A DNA stretch of 64,000 nt. Source: Bursaphelenchus xylophilus. Its lineage: Eukaryota > Nematoda > Chromadorea > Rhabditida > Aphelenchoididae. Every line of letters starts with the position of its first letter. Position 1 is the stretch's first letter. Location of the stretch: positions 6,386,001 through 6,450,000 of the forward strand of contig CAJFCV020000002.1 in NCBI GenBank assembly GCA_904066235.2, written 5' to 3'. The translations under genes were made by a program, and so were the position numbers. The notes below the pieces were generated by a model that was not told the DNA's origin, searched no databases, and saw only the letters and a list, made by a program, of their open reading frames with translations. Shown piece after piece: positions 31,374 through 45,000 of the stretch.

Positions 31374-34300
31374 TTAAGACGACGAATGGACAGTCAGTCC
31401 AGCCACTCCTGACTGATTCTGAGGACGGGTGGATGTGGTCTCCTTGCTCAACTTGGAGATCACACGAATCAGAGCATTGTTCTCATCCTTCAGTCGTTTG
31501 TGATCGGATTGTAGCTGTTTTGCTTTCTATAAACGTCATAATATTTACCATTCCCAGTTTTATTTTATTTTGAAAAGCGGTACTGCAACATTTTTTTACT
31601 TACATGAAGTTCATATTCGAGCTCAGAGATCCTCCTTTCGAACTGATGGCGTTCGGAGTCCATCAACTTGGAGGAATCTGATATGGAGGAAAGGGAGTTC
31701 GAGATCGAAGTCGAATCGAACTTGTGATGACCCGCGTTGGATGACGATGTACTCGAAGGCGTCGTTCCCAGAGTTGTTGCTCCAGTGATTCCGGAGTAGG
31801 CGCGCCGAATCGCTCCTGGAACATTCGGTCCAGATTGGATGAGGGTGGGCTGAAATGAGCGCGCTTTAATCGATTTCAATGCAATCCAAAGACCGGAAGA
31901 CACCGCAGAGTCACCAACAGGGACAAGACAAGGAGATCCAGACTAAAGCCCGGGCAATAAAATCACCACTTCAATAAGCTCAGAAATCTCCCATTTATTA
32001 CAATATAAAACTAACTACCAACCTGAATTTGTCGCAGAGTTTCGAGCTCCTTTTTCAATTTGTCATTCTCTTCACACTTCTGTTCGTAAAGCAACTTATA
32101 ATTCTGTTCTCCATTTTTCTCCACGCCATTTCTCAAATGACTTGGCTTCCCTGGGATGGCCCCAGTGGTCACATAACTGGGCAAATTCGATTTGTCCGCG
32201 GAATTCTGAAAAAAACATAATTTTAAAACAATAAGAATATTGTTATGTTTAAGCTCAAAAAGGGAAGTTAAAGCATTAGAATGAAGCACCTCATCACCCG
32301 AAGCCATTGACAACTCGCTGAGATCGTCAGACTCAGTAGAACTCTGTCTATATCCCGATAAACCCGAATCCATTGTGTAGAAATCCTCCTTCTTGTCCGC
32401 ATCATACTTCTGATGATAATCTGTTATAGAAACTTTTGGAGGGGGTTCATGGACGGATATGTTTAAGGTCATCATATTCTCGCGGTCCAGTGTTCTTTGT
32501 TTATACCTGGTCATGAGAGATGCTGACCGTCTACATGCGGCTTTCACGAACTGACTTCTCCTATATCCCGACAGCTGAGCAGCCGTAGCGTTGAGTCGGG
32601 GGCCTTGGCATTGGTACGGCTCGACCTTTGCGGGGGAGTTGAGTGAAGAAGAAGATCTTCGCCGGGATTCCGAGAGTTCCACAACATTGAAAGAAAAGTT
32701 TCTCTTCAGAGTTCGGCATCCAAAATTATCACTGCCATGACGATCATCGCGTGGAACATCAAGCATGAAATTAGAGGGACGTTTTCCATCCTGGAGACTA
32801 TCAAACCTAGTAGCAGTCTGAGCAAAATGCCGTGAAAACGCAGTTGAATCCTTTAGATAATTGTTCGAGTATGACAAAGAAGGAGCTCTTCCAAGTCTGA
32901 CCGCCGAGCGGACATTCTGCCTAGCCCTGCTCTGAGCCATGGTCCACTAATAAGTGATTGAAATGGAAGGACCTGCTTCAAGATTATTCCTTCGGTTTCA
33001 AGAGTTTAAAAGTGAATCTCCGAGTTGAGCAAACAAATTAGCGGAGGCAAGGACAAAACTAATCAAGCCATATTTCCTTCGAAAAACCTCTGTTCTGAGC
33101 AGAAACAGGTAAATCCCAACATCTTTACTCGTTCTCGGCCCCGTCGAATGTTCCCCATCTCTAAGGCGGAGATCCTGATTATTGGGCCGGCAAAAAGAAA
33201 GCGTGAAATACGAGATATATTTGTTCACCGGGGACGGGTCAAGTCTTTTACACTTTGCAGCCAAATGGCCCACGTCACAAGCGTACAAAAGTTAGGAGAA
33301 AGCAGAAACCAAACATATTGCGACGGATAAAGAAAAATTCAAAAGAGATCACCTGAGAGAAGGGTGTAATGCGAGCCGTGCTAGGCTTATTGCTATCGTT
33401 TGGGTTAGTAAGGTGCAGAAAAGAATTCAGAGCACGAGACTCCCATTGCAGATGCGACTAGAAAGTGACGTCATCCAATTTAGAGTGGTGTGAAATACCG
33501 AGTAAAAAACAGTCAAAGCAAAACAAACCTGATGCGGCACCCTCGTACTGGAATCCGAAGATTCTTGAAGCAAAGCCTCCATATCCACTGGTCCAGTGCC
33601 TCGTCGATTGTTGCGGAATAACTGAAACACACAAACACTACCATTCACAATGCAATTACCAACTAACTACAATTCACGGCACTTAAAACGATGTAACCGA
33701 AACGACTACTTAACTGTAAATTACCTGAGATCGTCTCATCTTCGCTGCCGATGGGGTTTCTCCGGGTAGAGTGGGCGGTGTCTGGGTTTGGTTGAGTTGG
33801 GAAAGAGCAGACCCTGAGGGCACAGTGGACCGGACTTGAGGGGACTCGAAAGAATGACTCGATTCTTTGGGTACACCATACTAAAAGAAAGGGATTACTG
33901 TTTCAATGGGCATTCAGAGTGTTAACAGTGGATGAAGAAACCGGAACAAGAAAGATGAACTGCAAACCCCCAAAAAAAGACCAAAAGTGCGGTTAGAATT
34001 TTGTTTTGGTCGATTCACTCCCAAAAACAACTTCGCACAGCACTCTTTAATCATTTATACCTACACAACTCTTCTGAACTGGCCGAAGAGGTTAGAAAAG
34101 AACACACGAAGTAGGCCAAAGAGAGCTCTAAAATTATCCCAAATCAGAAAACGAAAATATTTAAGCCAGAAGCAATCAGAAAGAGGAGTAAGATAGATCA
34201 TGGAGGGATCGGGCTCGCTTCGCACAAGAGATAGTATGACATGTGTATCATTCTGTTCTCAATGCTTACAAACGACCCTCAGGAACTTTCCAACTGATTC

Positions 34301-37300
34301 AAAAGGACCTCCCACTTACTCGATCCTTCTTCCATTTCCCATTATCTTCATCTTCTGGTATATTCTGTTGCCGAGAACTTGGTGGGGTTGAAGCCGAGGA
34401 AGAATTGGGAGTGCATCCTCGTACTTCATTCAACTGTTCAAGAGTGACTCCTTGAGTTGACCTCCGAGAGGCTCTTTGAAGCCTTGACTTCGCCTTTCTC
34501 TCGGCTTCGCTTTCCTTTTGAGGTGCCGGTTGAGTTGGTGGAGTTTGTTGTATAGACCTAAAACTAATCAGTTAATTTTAGTTGCCGACACAAATTTGTT
34601 GTGCGTTTCATTTTTGTGTGAAATCCGTGTCTATTTTAACAAAAGCAACAGAAGAAGAACCAAATAAAACACAAGTAACAAAAAGAACATATATTGTGTC
34701 ACGTACTTTCTGAAAACAGGATTCTGAAAGGCATCGGAAGCGGTTGAAGAAACGGATCCATTGGAGAGGGCACTCGACGTCCTGATCTCCCTCTGTCCCT
34801 CCTGTGCCTTAACCATCCCGCTAACACTTGGTTTAGGCCCGATGGCAATCGTATTCTTCTCGGAACGCCAATGCCCGACCCATGGAGGAGCATTGACCGC
34901 AGATGAGGGAGTAGAGGGAAGTTGATTCTGAGGCAATGTCTTTTCTGCTGCAACTGATTGGGATCTCTGCATCGGCGGTTTCTGTCTTGTCAATGAGGCC
35001 ACGGTGGGCTGAGTGAGGCTGTTGAGTCGTTGGATGATGGACGACGCCGAGGATGGAGTCTTCGGAGGGGCCGAGTTGAGCAACATTGTCTTCCCGTTCG
35101 AGGATATACCTGTCTTGCCCGGTGTCGTCTGATGTGGCGGTATTGCACTATAACGTAAGCCCTTTAAAGGCAAGCAGAGAAATAAAAAGCGAAGATTCGG
35201 TTTGATGTCAAAAGTGACATGAATCAACAAAATTCCAGGAGCGTCCTTCTAGACAAAAAAAGAAGAACTCGATATAAACACAAGCATAAGAAAAGGGGTC
35301 AACGTACAGAGAAACAAAAATTACAACACAACAACTACGTTGTTCACACCACGCTCTAAACGGATTTCATTTTTGCAATTTCAAGTTAGGAAAACCTGTA
35401 ACTCCAGCCGTCTTCTACATGAATATCCGTAAACGTAACCTTGAAAACCCCCCATCCACAACTTACGGCTTCCTGAACACAACTGAAGACTCTGAAGAGC
35501 TGAGGGATTCCGACGACGGAGACATAGAAATCCTGGCCAGAGGGGCTCGGTTCAAGGCCATGTTCTGAGACTGAATCCAATCCAATTTCTTTTGCTGGCT
35601 CTGCCTCTGATCTTGATTTTGTTCAGGCGGCTTTGAAGCCTGCTCCGATGTCTCTTTCTTGGCGCCAGTATAAGATCCACTTCCAGAAACTGGTTGGGGT
35701 TGTGATTGAACTTTAAGAGTGCATTTCACACTTTGGTCGCTACTGTAGAGGCTCGATGATGTCTGAAAAAAAAGTAATTTAAATAAATGGCCAATATAAA
35801 TAATTCTGACTCATTTCGAAGGACACACAAAACAAGAAATGTAAGCGCGCTTGGGGATGATTCAACTCACATCTTTGGGCGTCATCGAACGACTTCTGGT
35901 CTGGATGGAGCTGATCGAAGCGCTGGTATTCGAGGCTTCAGAGGCAGAAGAAACTGTCTCTGCTGACACTTCCTCCTCATCCAACGATTCATATTTTCGC
36001 GATGAATTTACATTCCTTGAGGTAATCGACGACGCTTTTTGTTGACTGATGGAAGTGGGAGTGTTTTCCTGTCGAGGTAACTAAATCGGAACTCATACTG
36101 ACACCGAAAGCAAAAGCATGACAAAAAATATTACTAAAAGCTCCTTACACTATCCTTGAGATGTCCAGAAGAAGGTTGGCTAGAAGATGTTGACGCTGTT
36201 TGGGAACTCGACAAAGAAGCTGAACCCGAACTCGAGTAGGATGTACCTGTAGATAAAGAAGACGTTTCTGGCGTCATCCGCGGCGCTGGAAGAACGGCCT
36301 GCACTGAGAGAGTTGAGGATGATTGACTGGACTGGGACTTGTCGCTTTCTAGGACGGCAACCCTGTTGGTCCCAGGTACTTGGTATGTTTTTGGAAGATA
36401 CAAAGTAGTATTAGTAACGGGAGTAGTACTGCTGATGGTGCTGTTCTTGCTGTGTTCTTCCTCCAGCGCTTCTTCTTCCTCCTCATCCTCCCATTCTTCA
36501 TCTTCCAATTCTTCCATCTGTATCCTCTAAACATAATACTAAACTCGTTTTAAAAAAATAAACATACCTTCAATGAGGTCACTTTTGGCGGCACTTGAGG
36601 AGGGGCTGGCTTCGAAGGTTCAGTCGGATTCTCCTTATTTTCGTGGATTTTCTTAGCCGGAGGCGGTGAAAGTGAATTCTGAGAACGAGGAAGCGGACTG
36701 GCAGAGTTGGGAGGGTGCAAAGAGACATTCTCATCATGCTCATCCTTCTTCTTGAGATCATCTTTCTCCAGCGAATTCATTCTTGCAATAGATAACCTAA
36801 GAGAATCTCAATAAAAAAGTCTGATCCTACCGTTTGCCACTTGAATGACTATTCACATTAGACTGTACAACCTTGTCCATTTCCGCATTCATATCCAATT
36901 GATCTAAAGGAGAAGTGTTCTTCCTGGACGAGAACTCTTCTACCATTTGTTCCAAGGCTTCTAATATATTGGAATCCGCTACCCGTAAAACATTTTGACC
37001 CTAAAAAATTTCAAACTAACAATATTAATTTACCGTTATAGATTCGGCGTTTACATCGGCTCCTCGGGATATCAGAATCCGACAGGCTTCTTTTTCGCTC
37101 CAATGAGCTGCGGCGTGCAAAGGAGTCCAACCTTCAAAATCTCTCGCATTAACATCAGCTCCAGCTTGTACCAACAATGCTAAAAAATAAACACTACATA
37201 ATTAAAAAATACAAAGGCAATGACCAAAACCAAAAAACATACAAATAAGTTTATTGTAACCCTTTGAGGCAGCCACATGCAAAGCAGTAGCTCCGGTCCT

Positions 37301-38240
37301 AGGATGAGGTTTGTCGAGATAAGCTCCATTCCTGATCCAGTCCATACAATCCTTCAACATAACCTTTTCTTCCCTCCCTCTGCATTCCTCAGCAGTCAGG
37401 CCATTTCTCTCCATCTTCTCCTCCAGATATTGTTTCATCTTATCATCCTCGGCCAAGTCAACAGGCAATTCTTTGTCTGTGTTGGTTATCGTTATGTCAG
37501 ACCCTCTGTCACACAAATATTCTACAATATTTATATTGCCACAACAAACAGCCGCATGAAGAGGGGTCCATCCTTCGTTGTCCTGAGCGTTGATATCCGC
37601 TCCATGTTCAACAAGAAACTTGACCATGTCAAAATTACCATCAATGACACTTTGATGGAGAGCAGTAACCCCGTCTATCGTGGTTGTATTAACATTAGCC
37701 CCTTTGGAGAGAAGTTCAGCCACCTCTTCTTCATCCCCGCTGACACAGGCGCTGAAAAAGATGTCGCTGTCCTAAACAAGGAATACTCATTTTCTGTTGT
37801 ACAAACCTGAAATTTCACTTTTGCTCTGTTTGGGGGGTTCCTAACCACTGGTAACCTATTCATTTCCGACCCTTCCCAGGCTTGCAGTTGTTCCTAAAAT
37901 AAAACATTTAAACAAAATTTATGAAAATAGAACACAACGAGTAATATTAATCTGGCGATAAAACGTCGCTTTTAGGCAGAATAAAGAATATAGCCTGGTA
38001 AAATTATTAATAAAGGAATGAAAATGGAGAAAAGAGTTGATTGGGCTAAAAGAACGGCTCCGAAGGCAATTGATGTGAGTCAGAATCTAGCTATCTTTTC
38101 ATTTTTTGTCTAAAACACCAAACATATATTCAAAGCCTTACCCGGCGACGGTTGATCACGTTATTCTGGATATTGACCCGACTTTGGATCATCTCATTAT
38201 GTGTGATTCGATTTGCCTCTTCGTCATCATCGAGGACCAT
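31374..38240 (-). CDS. mel-11: Myosin phosphatase targeting subunit (MYPT1/PPP1R12 family)
   Basis: Targets PP1 catalytic subunit to myosin light chain, controlling actomyosin contraction; ROCK-inhibited. From the N-terminus: MVLDDDEEANRITHNEMIQS (38240), then the PP1-docking RAKVKF near 37815, then ankyrin repeats (VDGVTALHQ-like IDGVTALHQSVIDGNFDMVK, NEGWTPLHAAVCCGNINIVE, TGATALHVAASKGYNKL, and DFEGWTPLHAAAHW-like text near 37110). A long S/T/P/E-rich middle follows, with an acidic run EEEEEALEEEH. Near 34470 is RRSTQGVTLEQL, the conserved ROCK inhibitory phosphorylation site. The C-terminus is a coiled coil/leucine zipper: QFERRISELEYELH, then LKDENNALIRVISKLSK, stop 31374. Many short exons. 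The family name is secure; mel-11 is used as the C. elegans name by homology, and exon borders in the S/T-rich middle are uncertain. Confidence 0.93.
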
Positions 38241-40870
38241 CCTTTAACACGAGCTACTTAATCGTTCCTCCAGTATCTGTAAGTTATATTATTTGGGCGC
38301 AAAAGAAATAATACAACAAATACAGCACCCGCATAAAAATCCTAGGGCAATAATGTTGCCATTTGTCGCTTAGTACATATAAACTATATTTAGCAAAAAA
38401 CTAGCAATAACTAAAATGGACTTTTAAAAGTAAACAAACACAAGCCGAAAGCACCCAAAGGATAAGACAAAACTGGTAAAATAATTTTATAAATTAATGA
38501 TGAACGGACAACATTATATTTTATTGATAAAGTTAAAAAATTCAGGTGGATTGGGAAGCAGAGAGAGTGCAATCGGGTCCTCCCATGCAAAAAGCGGAAG
38601 AAGACAGCGATCTGAGAGAGCGCCCGAGATAAAAAGGAGATGGGAATCTGAGCCTTTAAAGAGAGCCCCTGGATCTCCCTACATTCGTTTGATCCGTCAG
38701 TTAGGTGCAAGGGAAAGCACAAATTTCCCTTCGTGAACGATTTTCATATAATTCTCGAGAAAAGAACGAGATAAGACGGAATGCCAACACCGGCAAAAAA
38801 GGCCACAGAAGCCGAGTTTGAAATTATTTTTGACAATGAAATTTCAAAAGTACTTTTGGGTGCAACAAATATTTGGAAATCTGAAAGGCCAATACTGCAG
38901 AAAGTTAAAAAAATTATGCCCTAAGGAATTACGTTAGTATCCGCTCTGCAAACTTTTATGTAAATGAAGATCGGTCCAATATCATGCGTTTTAAAATTAC
39001 CCGGAAGAGATGTTGTTCCAAAAGACAGATGTTGAATATAAATGTTACAAACCGTATATACTACGAAAAAACTATCAGGAAATAGCTTTAATAGTAATCA
39101 TATGAAAGTAAAATACCATGAATAAGGAACACGTCTCCTCTCGTGGCGGGTCAGTTCGCCCTCACTGAAAACTATTGGCGAAAAAGTTGCGACATCCGGG
39201 TCGCGGTTTTTTCTCATTTCTCTGCGAGAGAACCGACTGTCGCCGACCGCAACATCACGTCAAAACCGATTCTCTGGAATCCACCTTTATCAAATTCTTG
39301 CGCGGAACAAAAAACGTTCGGAGGAAATGAGAGACGCCATCATCTCTATCCAACTGCATCACCTTCTTCCCAAACAAATAAATCCGGACCATAGCTGACC
39401 ACAAGAGAGCTCGGAAACATTATAACGAACTTCATTTAATAGTGCATACAGCCAGATGCTTGTTTCGGCCGTCTTCTTGGCCGCCTTGTTGTTTCCTTGA
39501 TGTCATTGAAATCCAATTCGCTTTATTTCAAAACCCTCCGGGCCCGATTTATAACCCGAGAGAAACAAAAAGGCCCGGCCAAAGAGATCAGGCTCAACGG
39601 ACGACCCTAATTGTGTTCCAACTGAGGCTGATCAAGCACATCTCTTTATTCTCTCGATTAGACTCACATCAAATACGACATTTTATCTCAATTCAACCTT
39701 TTCGATGTATCTGTTGTGACCGAATTCGTAAAGGGTAGTAATTTTACGCAAGACAGGTTTTTAAACCACATGAACTTCAAGATTAATATTTACATTAAGC
39801 TTACATCTTTAGCCAGGGGTGGTCCCCTTTCTCAAGTTTTAAAACGTTTACTGGAGTATAGTACTAGGCATTCACTGTCCAAAGATAGAGCATCTTTAGC
39901 AATATATTGCATGTATTACAGCTTCTTTTTATTAAGACTTTTATGTAATTCTAGTTGCAATTTGTTCAAAAAATAGAGCATCTATAGTAAGGTGTTACAT
40001 GTAATATATTACAGTTCATAGCATTTTTTGGCACGAGGCGGTAAGATCAAAGGAAACGGTAAAGGTTAATTTTATACGATGAAACCTGTACAGAACTGAA
40101 CTTATTCCGTATATGTAGAACTAAATGAGTCGTAGGATCCTTGGAAGGTACCTTTGAAGCCACAGAACAGAACTATAGTAGTAATATGTGCTGGGCCGCG
40201 GGCAATGTCGCTGACCAGCCCTGTGCTAAGAGGTCCTGCTCGAGTGCAGAAGTGGAACACTTGACATGGGTCACCATTTTCTCACATTAATTTTATTTTT
40301 TTCTCATTCGGTTTTTTTGGTAAATTGTGTTGCAGAAGATGTGCTGTTTCCCACCGAGATGTGCTGTTGCGCATAACAGACTTGGTTAATTATATATTTT
40401 TTTTGGTGTGATTATGATATTGCGCTTTATCTTATTTTTTTTAAAACACTTTTTCTTGAATTTGATGAGTAACACGTAGGGTTCTTAATTTGATGGATTT
40501 TTTCAATCTGACGTCAACTTGACGTCAAATTGGCTTCATTTTCGTCATTTTGGCCAAATTGAAAATTCTGATATGCGAAGCTTTCAAACTCGAGTTTAGC
40601 ATAGGCTATGATGAATACTGGTAATATTACTCATAACTAGTTTGTCTGCTTATTTCATCGGTGTTTTTGACAAGAAGGGGTAAGTTAGTTCCTAAAAATT
40701 TTTAATTCCTATGATTTTTTAGCAAAAATCTACAAAAATTTTCCAAAAAAAGTTCAATCCGACAATCGAAATGACAGAAAAATTTGACATGACGAAAATG
40801 ACGGCAATTTGACAACGTGACTGATGCGTCAAGTTGACGACTAAACAACCATATTAACACGAAAATACAG
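38241..40870. promoter_or_regulatory. 2.6-kb intergenic region
   Basis: Divergent 5' regions of the MYPT gene (left) and the DUSP19-like gene (right). No exon chain, RNA gene or clear transposon is recognised. Open frames in this stretch lack splice continuity and family motifs. Confidence 0.4.
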
Positions 40871-41979
40871 ATGCCATTCGATCTGGCCGATGCCCTCAAA
40901 AACAAGAGGTCAGACTTGAAAAGTGTCACAACAAAGGTGATATCAATCGATGGTACAGAAAGCGAAGAACGCAGGGGAAAAGATGGAACTTTCGAAGAAG
41001 TCGACTTGTTGGGAGACATAAACGAGGATGGAGAAGGTATCTAAAATAGTATGGTGATAATTGTTGCAGAAGTTACGGTGTCCAACCGTCGCCGGAAAAA
41101 AGTCGAGAGGGCTAAGAAAATGGGATTCGTGGTCGATTTGAAGCCAGATCTACAAGTTGCCGAGGCCGCTGCTAATGTTTTCCTAGGGTATTTTACATAT
41201 GCCATCGACAAGAACCCCCCACGACAAGGGCCCCGCGATATTTAACGGTCTTTGATGTCGAGAGAGTACAGAAACGTGGGGAGCGGTCACTGGGAAAAAC
41301 ACTTTTTGGCCATATATTTTCTGGATTCGTGCGGAAAGAATTAATTCATGTGGAAACATTACCCTCTACGGTAGAAATAGAAATTTCGTTTTTGCTTTTT
41401 ACTCTGTAAAGTAAAAATGTAGGAATCAGAAAAAATGGATCGAAATCCATTCCGCCGATTACCCTATGGCCTGTTTCAGGAAATCCTTGTCGACGCTCAG
41501 GGGTCCTTGTCACCGGGGGTCCTTGTCGCCTTTTCCAACTTTCCGTATTTTACAACTTCTGCATTCTCTTATTCTGTTTTAGTAGTCAGGATGTCGCTGC
41601 TGATTTCCAGTTACTCAAACGGCATGGGATTACAGCCATAGTCAATGCTGCAGCTGGAGTGGCGAATCTTTATCCGAAGAACTTCGATTATCTACGAGTG
41701 GAACTGCTAGATCTCCCAGAAACGGATATTCTAAAGGAACTCCCAGCTGTTCTTCGCTTCATTTACGATAATGTTAATTCCGGAGGTCGAGTTCTTGTTC
41801 ATTGTAATGCTGGTGTCTCTAGGGCTGCTTCTATTGTTTTGGCGTACATGATCAAGTATAATAACTTGTCATTCCATGAGTCTTTCTCAAAGTTGCGGGC
41901 TTTGAGACCTGCCATACAGCCCAATTCCGGATTTGTAAAGCAGTTGATAGAATTTGACAAGATTTGTAGACAAGAATAA
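40871..41979 (+). CDS. Dual-specificity phosphatase, DUSP19-like
   Basis: Predicted cytosolic phosphatase of the atypical DUSP group; mammalian DUSP19 acts on the JNK pathway. The ATG directly follows ATACAG. N-terminal MPFDLADALKNKRSDLKSVT, then VVDLKPDLQVAEAAANVFLG, then after a 390-nt intron SQDVAADFQLLKRHGITAIV, LPETDILKELP and the catalytic loop VHCNAGVSRAASIVLAYMI. The nucleophile cysteine codon is 41803-41805. It ends ALRPAIQPNSGFVKQLIEFD KICRQE in outline, stop 41977-41979. These blocks match DUSP19 closely (LPETNI, HCNAGVSRAA, RPSICPNSGFM). Introns at 41038-41070 (short) and about 41188-41581. REV3 begins 118 bp downstream on the same strand. Confidence 0.9.
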
Positions 41980-42097
41980 GTAAACCTTAATTTGACCGTT
42001 TTCTGAAATTATGAAACTGGATGATGGAGGCGCGATAATTGATGTTGCTTTTAGTTCGTGTTTTTTGATTTGTATATTAACATTTATTTGCAGTTTT

Positions 42098-45000
42098 ATG
42101 CTAAGTGAGTATCGTATCTGCAACGTATCTTGTGATTATTATTTATCGGAACAGACGCCTTATTCCGCCGGCAACCGATCCGAACTCCCAGTGATTCGAG
42201 TATTTGGAATCGACAAAAACGGTGAGAACTGTGATTTTTTTCCTAAAGGTGTACATTTAGGTCAGAAATGCTGTGCTCATATCCACGGCACTTCCCCATG
42301 CATCTGGATGCGGACGAATTGCCAACTGAGCTCGTCCCAAAGACTTCTGCTCTCTCAAACCCTGTCCCAACGGCTCCAAAACGCGGGGATTCAGCTCCGA
42401 GCGGATCCAATAATTGAAATCTCCGAATGCAAAGCAAGGTAACTCATATCTCGCATGCCTAATCACTTCTTAAGATCCATGTATGGGTATTATGATAATA
42501 AAGATTATTTTATTCGCATTTCTCTCAGGAATCCAGTCCATACACGAACGTATGTTGAACCTGATCTGAAAGGTATATTTAGGTTGACTAAAATCCTGCA
42601 AGGTGAAGCTCTTCATGATTTTAAGCTTCAGCCGTACATGTCTCATATCCCTTTCATTTTACAATTTTTTATCGAATATTCAATTTTTGGGATGGGTCAG
42701 ATTGGATTCAGGAAAGTGTTGTTTAGAAAGGCGCCCAACTCTTCGTCAGGCTATAATTTGTAAGTGATGGCAACAACCCATTCTTTCCAATGATTAGGTC
42801 TTCCCTTCCTCCTGCATCCAATATGTCTGTGGAGTTTGATGCTCATGTGGAAGACATTTTGAACCCTTGGGAAGAAGTGAACTGCAAGTATATTAACAGT
42901 GGCTTGGAGTATATCTGGAATGACGAGGAACACAGAAGGAAACTGCTGAAGATACCGATGTTTCGGCCAGGCCATCCTAGCATTAACACGTTTACCATAG
43001 CCAAAAATGAGAGAATGAATTTGGCCAAATTGAGGGATAAAGTAACTGATGCAGCGACTAACGTACCGGATACTCAGAAAATAAAACTTTCGGATCTACC
43101 TCCCTTTTATGGTATGATGTTCTTTCAATTGAGTATTTTACTTTTCTTTTAAGATAATTTAAGTTTTGATCCGGACGCGGTTCGTACGGATATTGAAGAC
43201 GCCGAAGCGGATGACGAATCTCAACATGACGAGAGCATTGTAAGTCCGGAAAACAGTAATAAACAAGGTTTATAAAGCATGACGAACTCTCCGAGATGTC
43301 CTCGACTTCCCTTTCTGATGATGAGACGGGGTATAGTGAAATGATTGGTCCTTTTAAAGACGTCGATGACTTTGTTGGATGGTGAGTATGAAATATAATA
43401 GCTGGATCTATGACAATTCAGGGAGACTGAAGGAATTAATACACAATTTTTCGAAGTCAGCAACTCCTATGAGAAGAAAGTAACGTTGCAAAAAATAAAA
43501 AAGGCCAGGGAAAAGAAGGCTAAAGATCCAGGTGATATTAAGCAGAATGATATCAGCCAAATAAGGTCTTTCGAATACTGCGGCAATCTACGTGATGTAA
43601 GGGGAGCCATTGTAACATTGAGAATTTAGGTGACAATTTATACACGCCTAATTAAACGCCATAATCATAATGTCTCCCCGGTTAAAGGATCAGTGAAAAT
43701 TCAGTCTTCTTCTACTGTAGACAATTTATGCGTTATGGCTGTCGAATTAATAGCCGATCCCGTATCCAACTCCAGGGTTCCGGATCCCGCTTCAGACCCG
43801 GTGATGGTTTTATCTTGCGCACTCTGCACTGATATTTCTAATTGGACCTCTAAAACTCCCTTTTCTTATATCAGATCTATTGTTGTAAGAGGGGGCGTTA
43901 GCTGTGGCCCTACACGGGATGTGGATTACGTTGACAGCGAGATGGAATTGTTTCAAAAGTTTGCTGAAATTGTGCAAAGGTATTACAATACGCGTCATGA
44001 CATTTCCGAAATGCGGAATGGTGACACTTCCGGAACCGGAGAACAACAAAAGATAAGGCTTATAATTAGCACTACCATCTGAATCGCCTTACTGCTATTA
44101 ATTTCAAAAATTTTGCTATTTTTTCAGGTTGTTGCTTTTTTTCTTAAGCAATGCTTTTAAGTAGTAATTTTCTGATTTAAAAAAATAAAAACACATGAAT
44201 TATAAGTCACACATATGCCCCAAGGACTGCTGGTCATTTTACACTGAAAATTATAATTTCGATTTTTCTACCGTAATTCACTTATTGTAAAACACTGGTT
44301 GTCGGAAAGATTTGAAATTTTGCTTAGAGAATCGGGGCTAAGGTAGTACAACCCCCCAGTCCAGTTCAGCCCCCCTTGACCCAGTATAAACCCCCTCATC
44401 CAATCTGAACCGCCTACTCGGGATTGGGTTCTCTCGGCTACGATCATCGCTGCCTGAACCACAAGAACGAACTTGGACGGTAACTGGGGGTTTGAGCTAA
44501 AACGCCGGTGGTCATTTCACTCTAATTTGCATTTTTTGTATTATTCTAATTTTTTAATTATGGGGGGTGTGAAATGGACAAAACATTGGGGGTTTGAACT
44601 ACCTTTCGTGGGGGGCTGAACTACCAAAGCCCCAGAGAATCTACATAGCCTGAAACATAATTAATACATGAAGTTTCATCTAACCATGGACTGGTTCCTC
44701 TAGATTACTTTTCCTAAACCCTCCCTTTTGAACCTTAAAAATCGCGGATGGTGTTGCTAAGCCCTTTTTTTTGTTTTTTCCCGGTTCAGGAAGTGTAAAT
44801 ATTCCGCTATTCCGGAAATGTCGCGGCCCGTACAATATATAATCTCGTCGTTTTATTGTTCAGATTTGATCCGGATATCTTGGTTGGATATGATCTCCAC
44901 AGAGAGTCTTGGACTTATCTGGAACGAAGGACTTCGTTTACGAAGCACCCGCTTTGCAAGATGATTTCAAGGGTTAAAGGTTTGCCTTCAACCTTGTTTT

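Noticed and set aside
42011..42100. Upstream ATG (MKLDDGG...) as the REV3 start
   Set aside because: The frame passes through a hydrophobic stretch absent from REV3 and across an acceptor-like TTTGCAG; MLSEYRICN matches the family N-terminus better.
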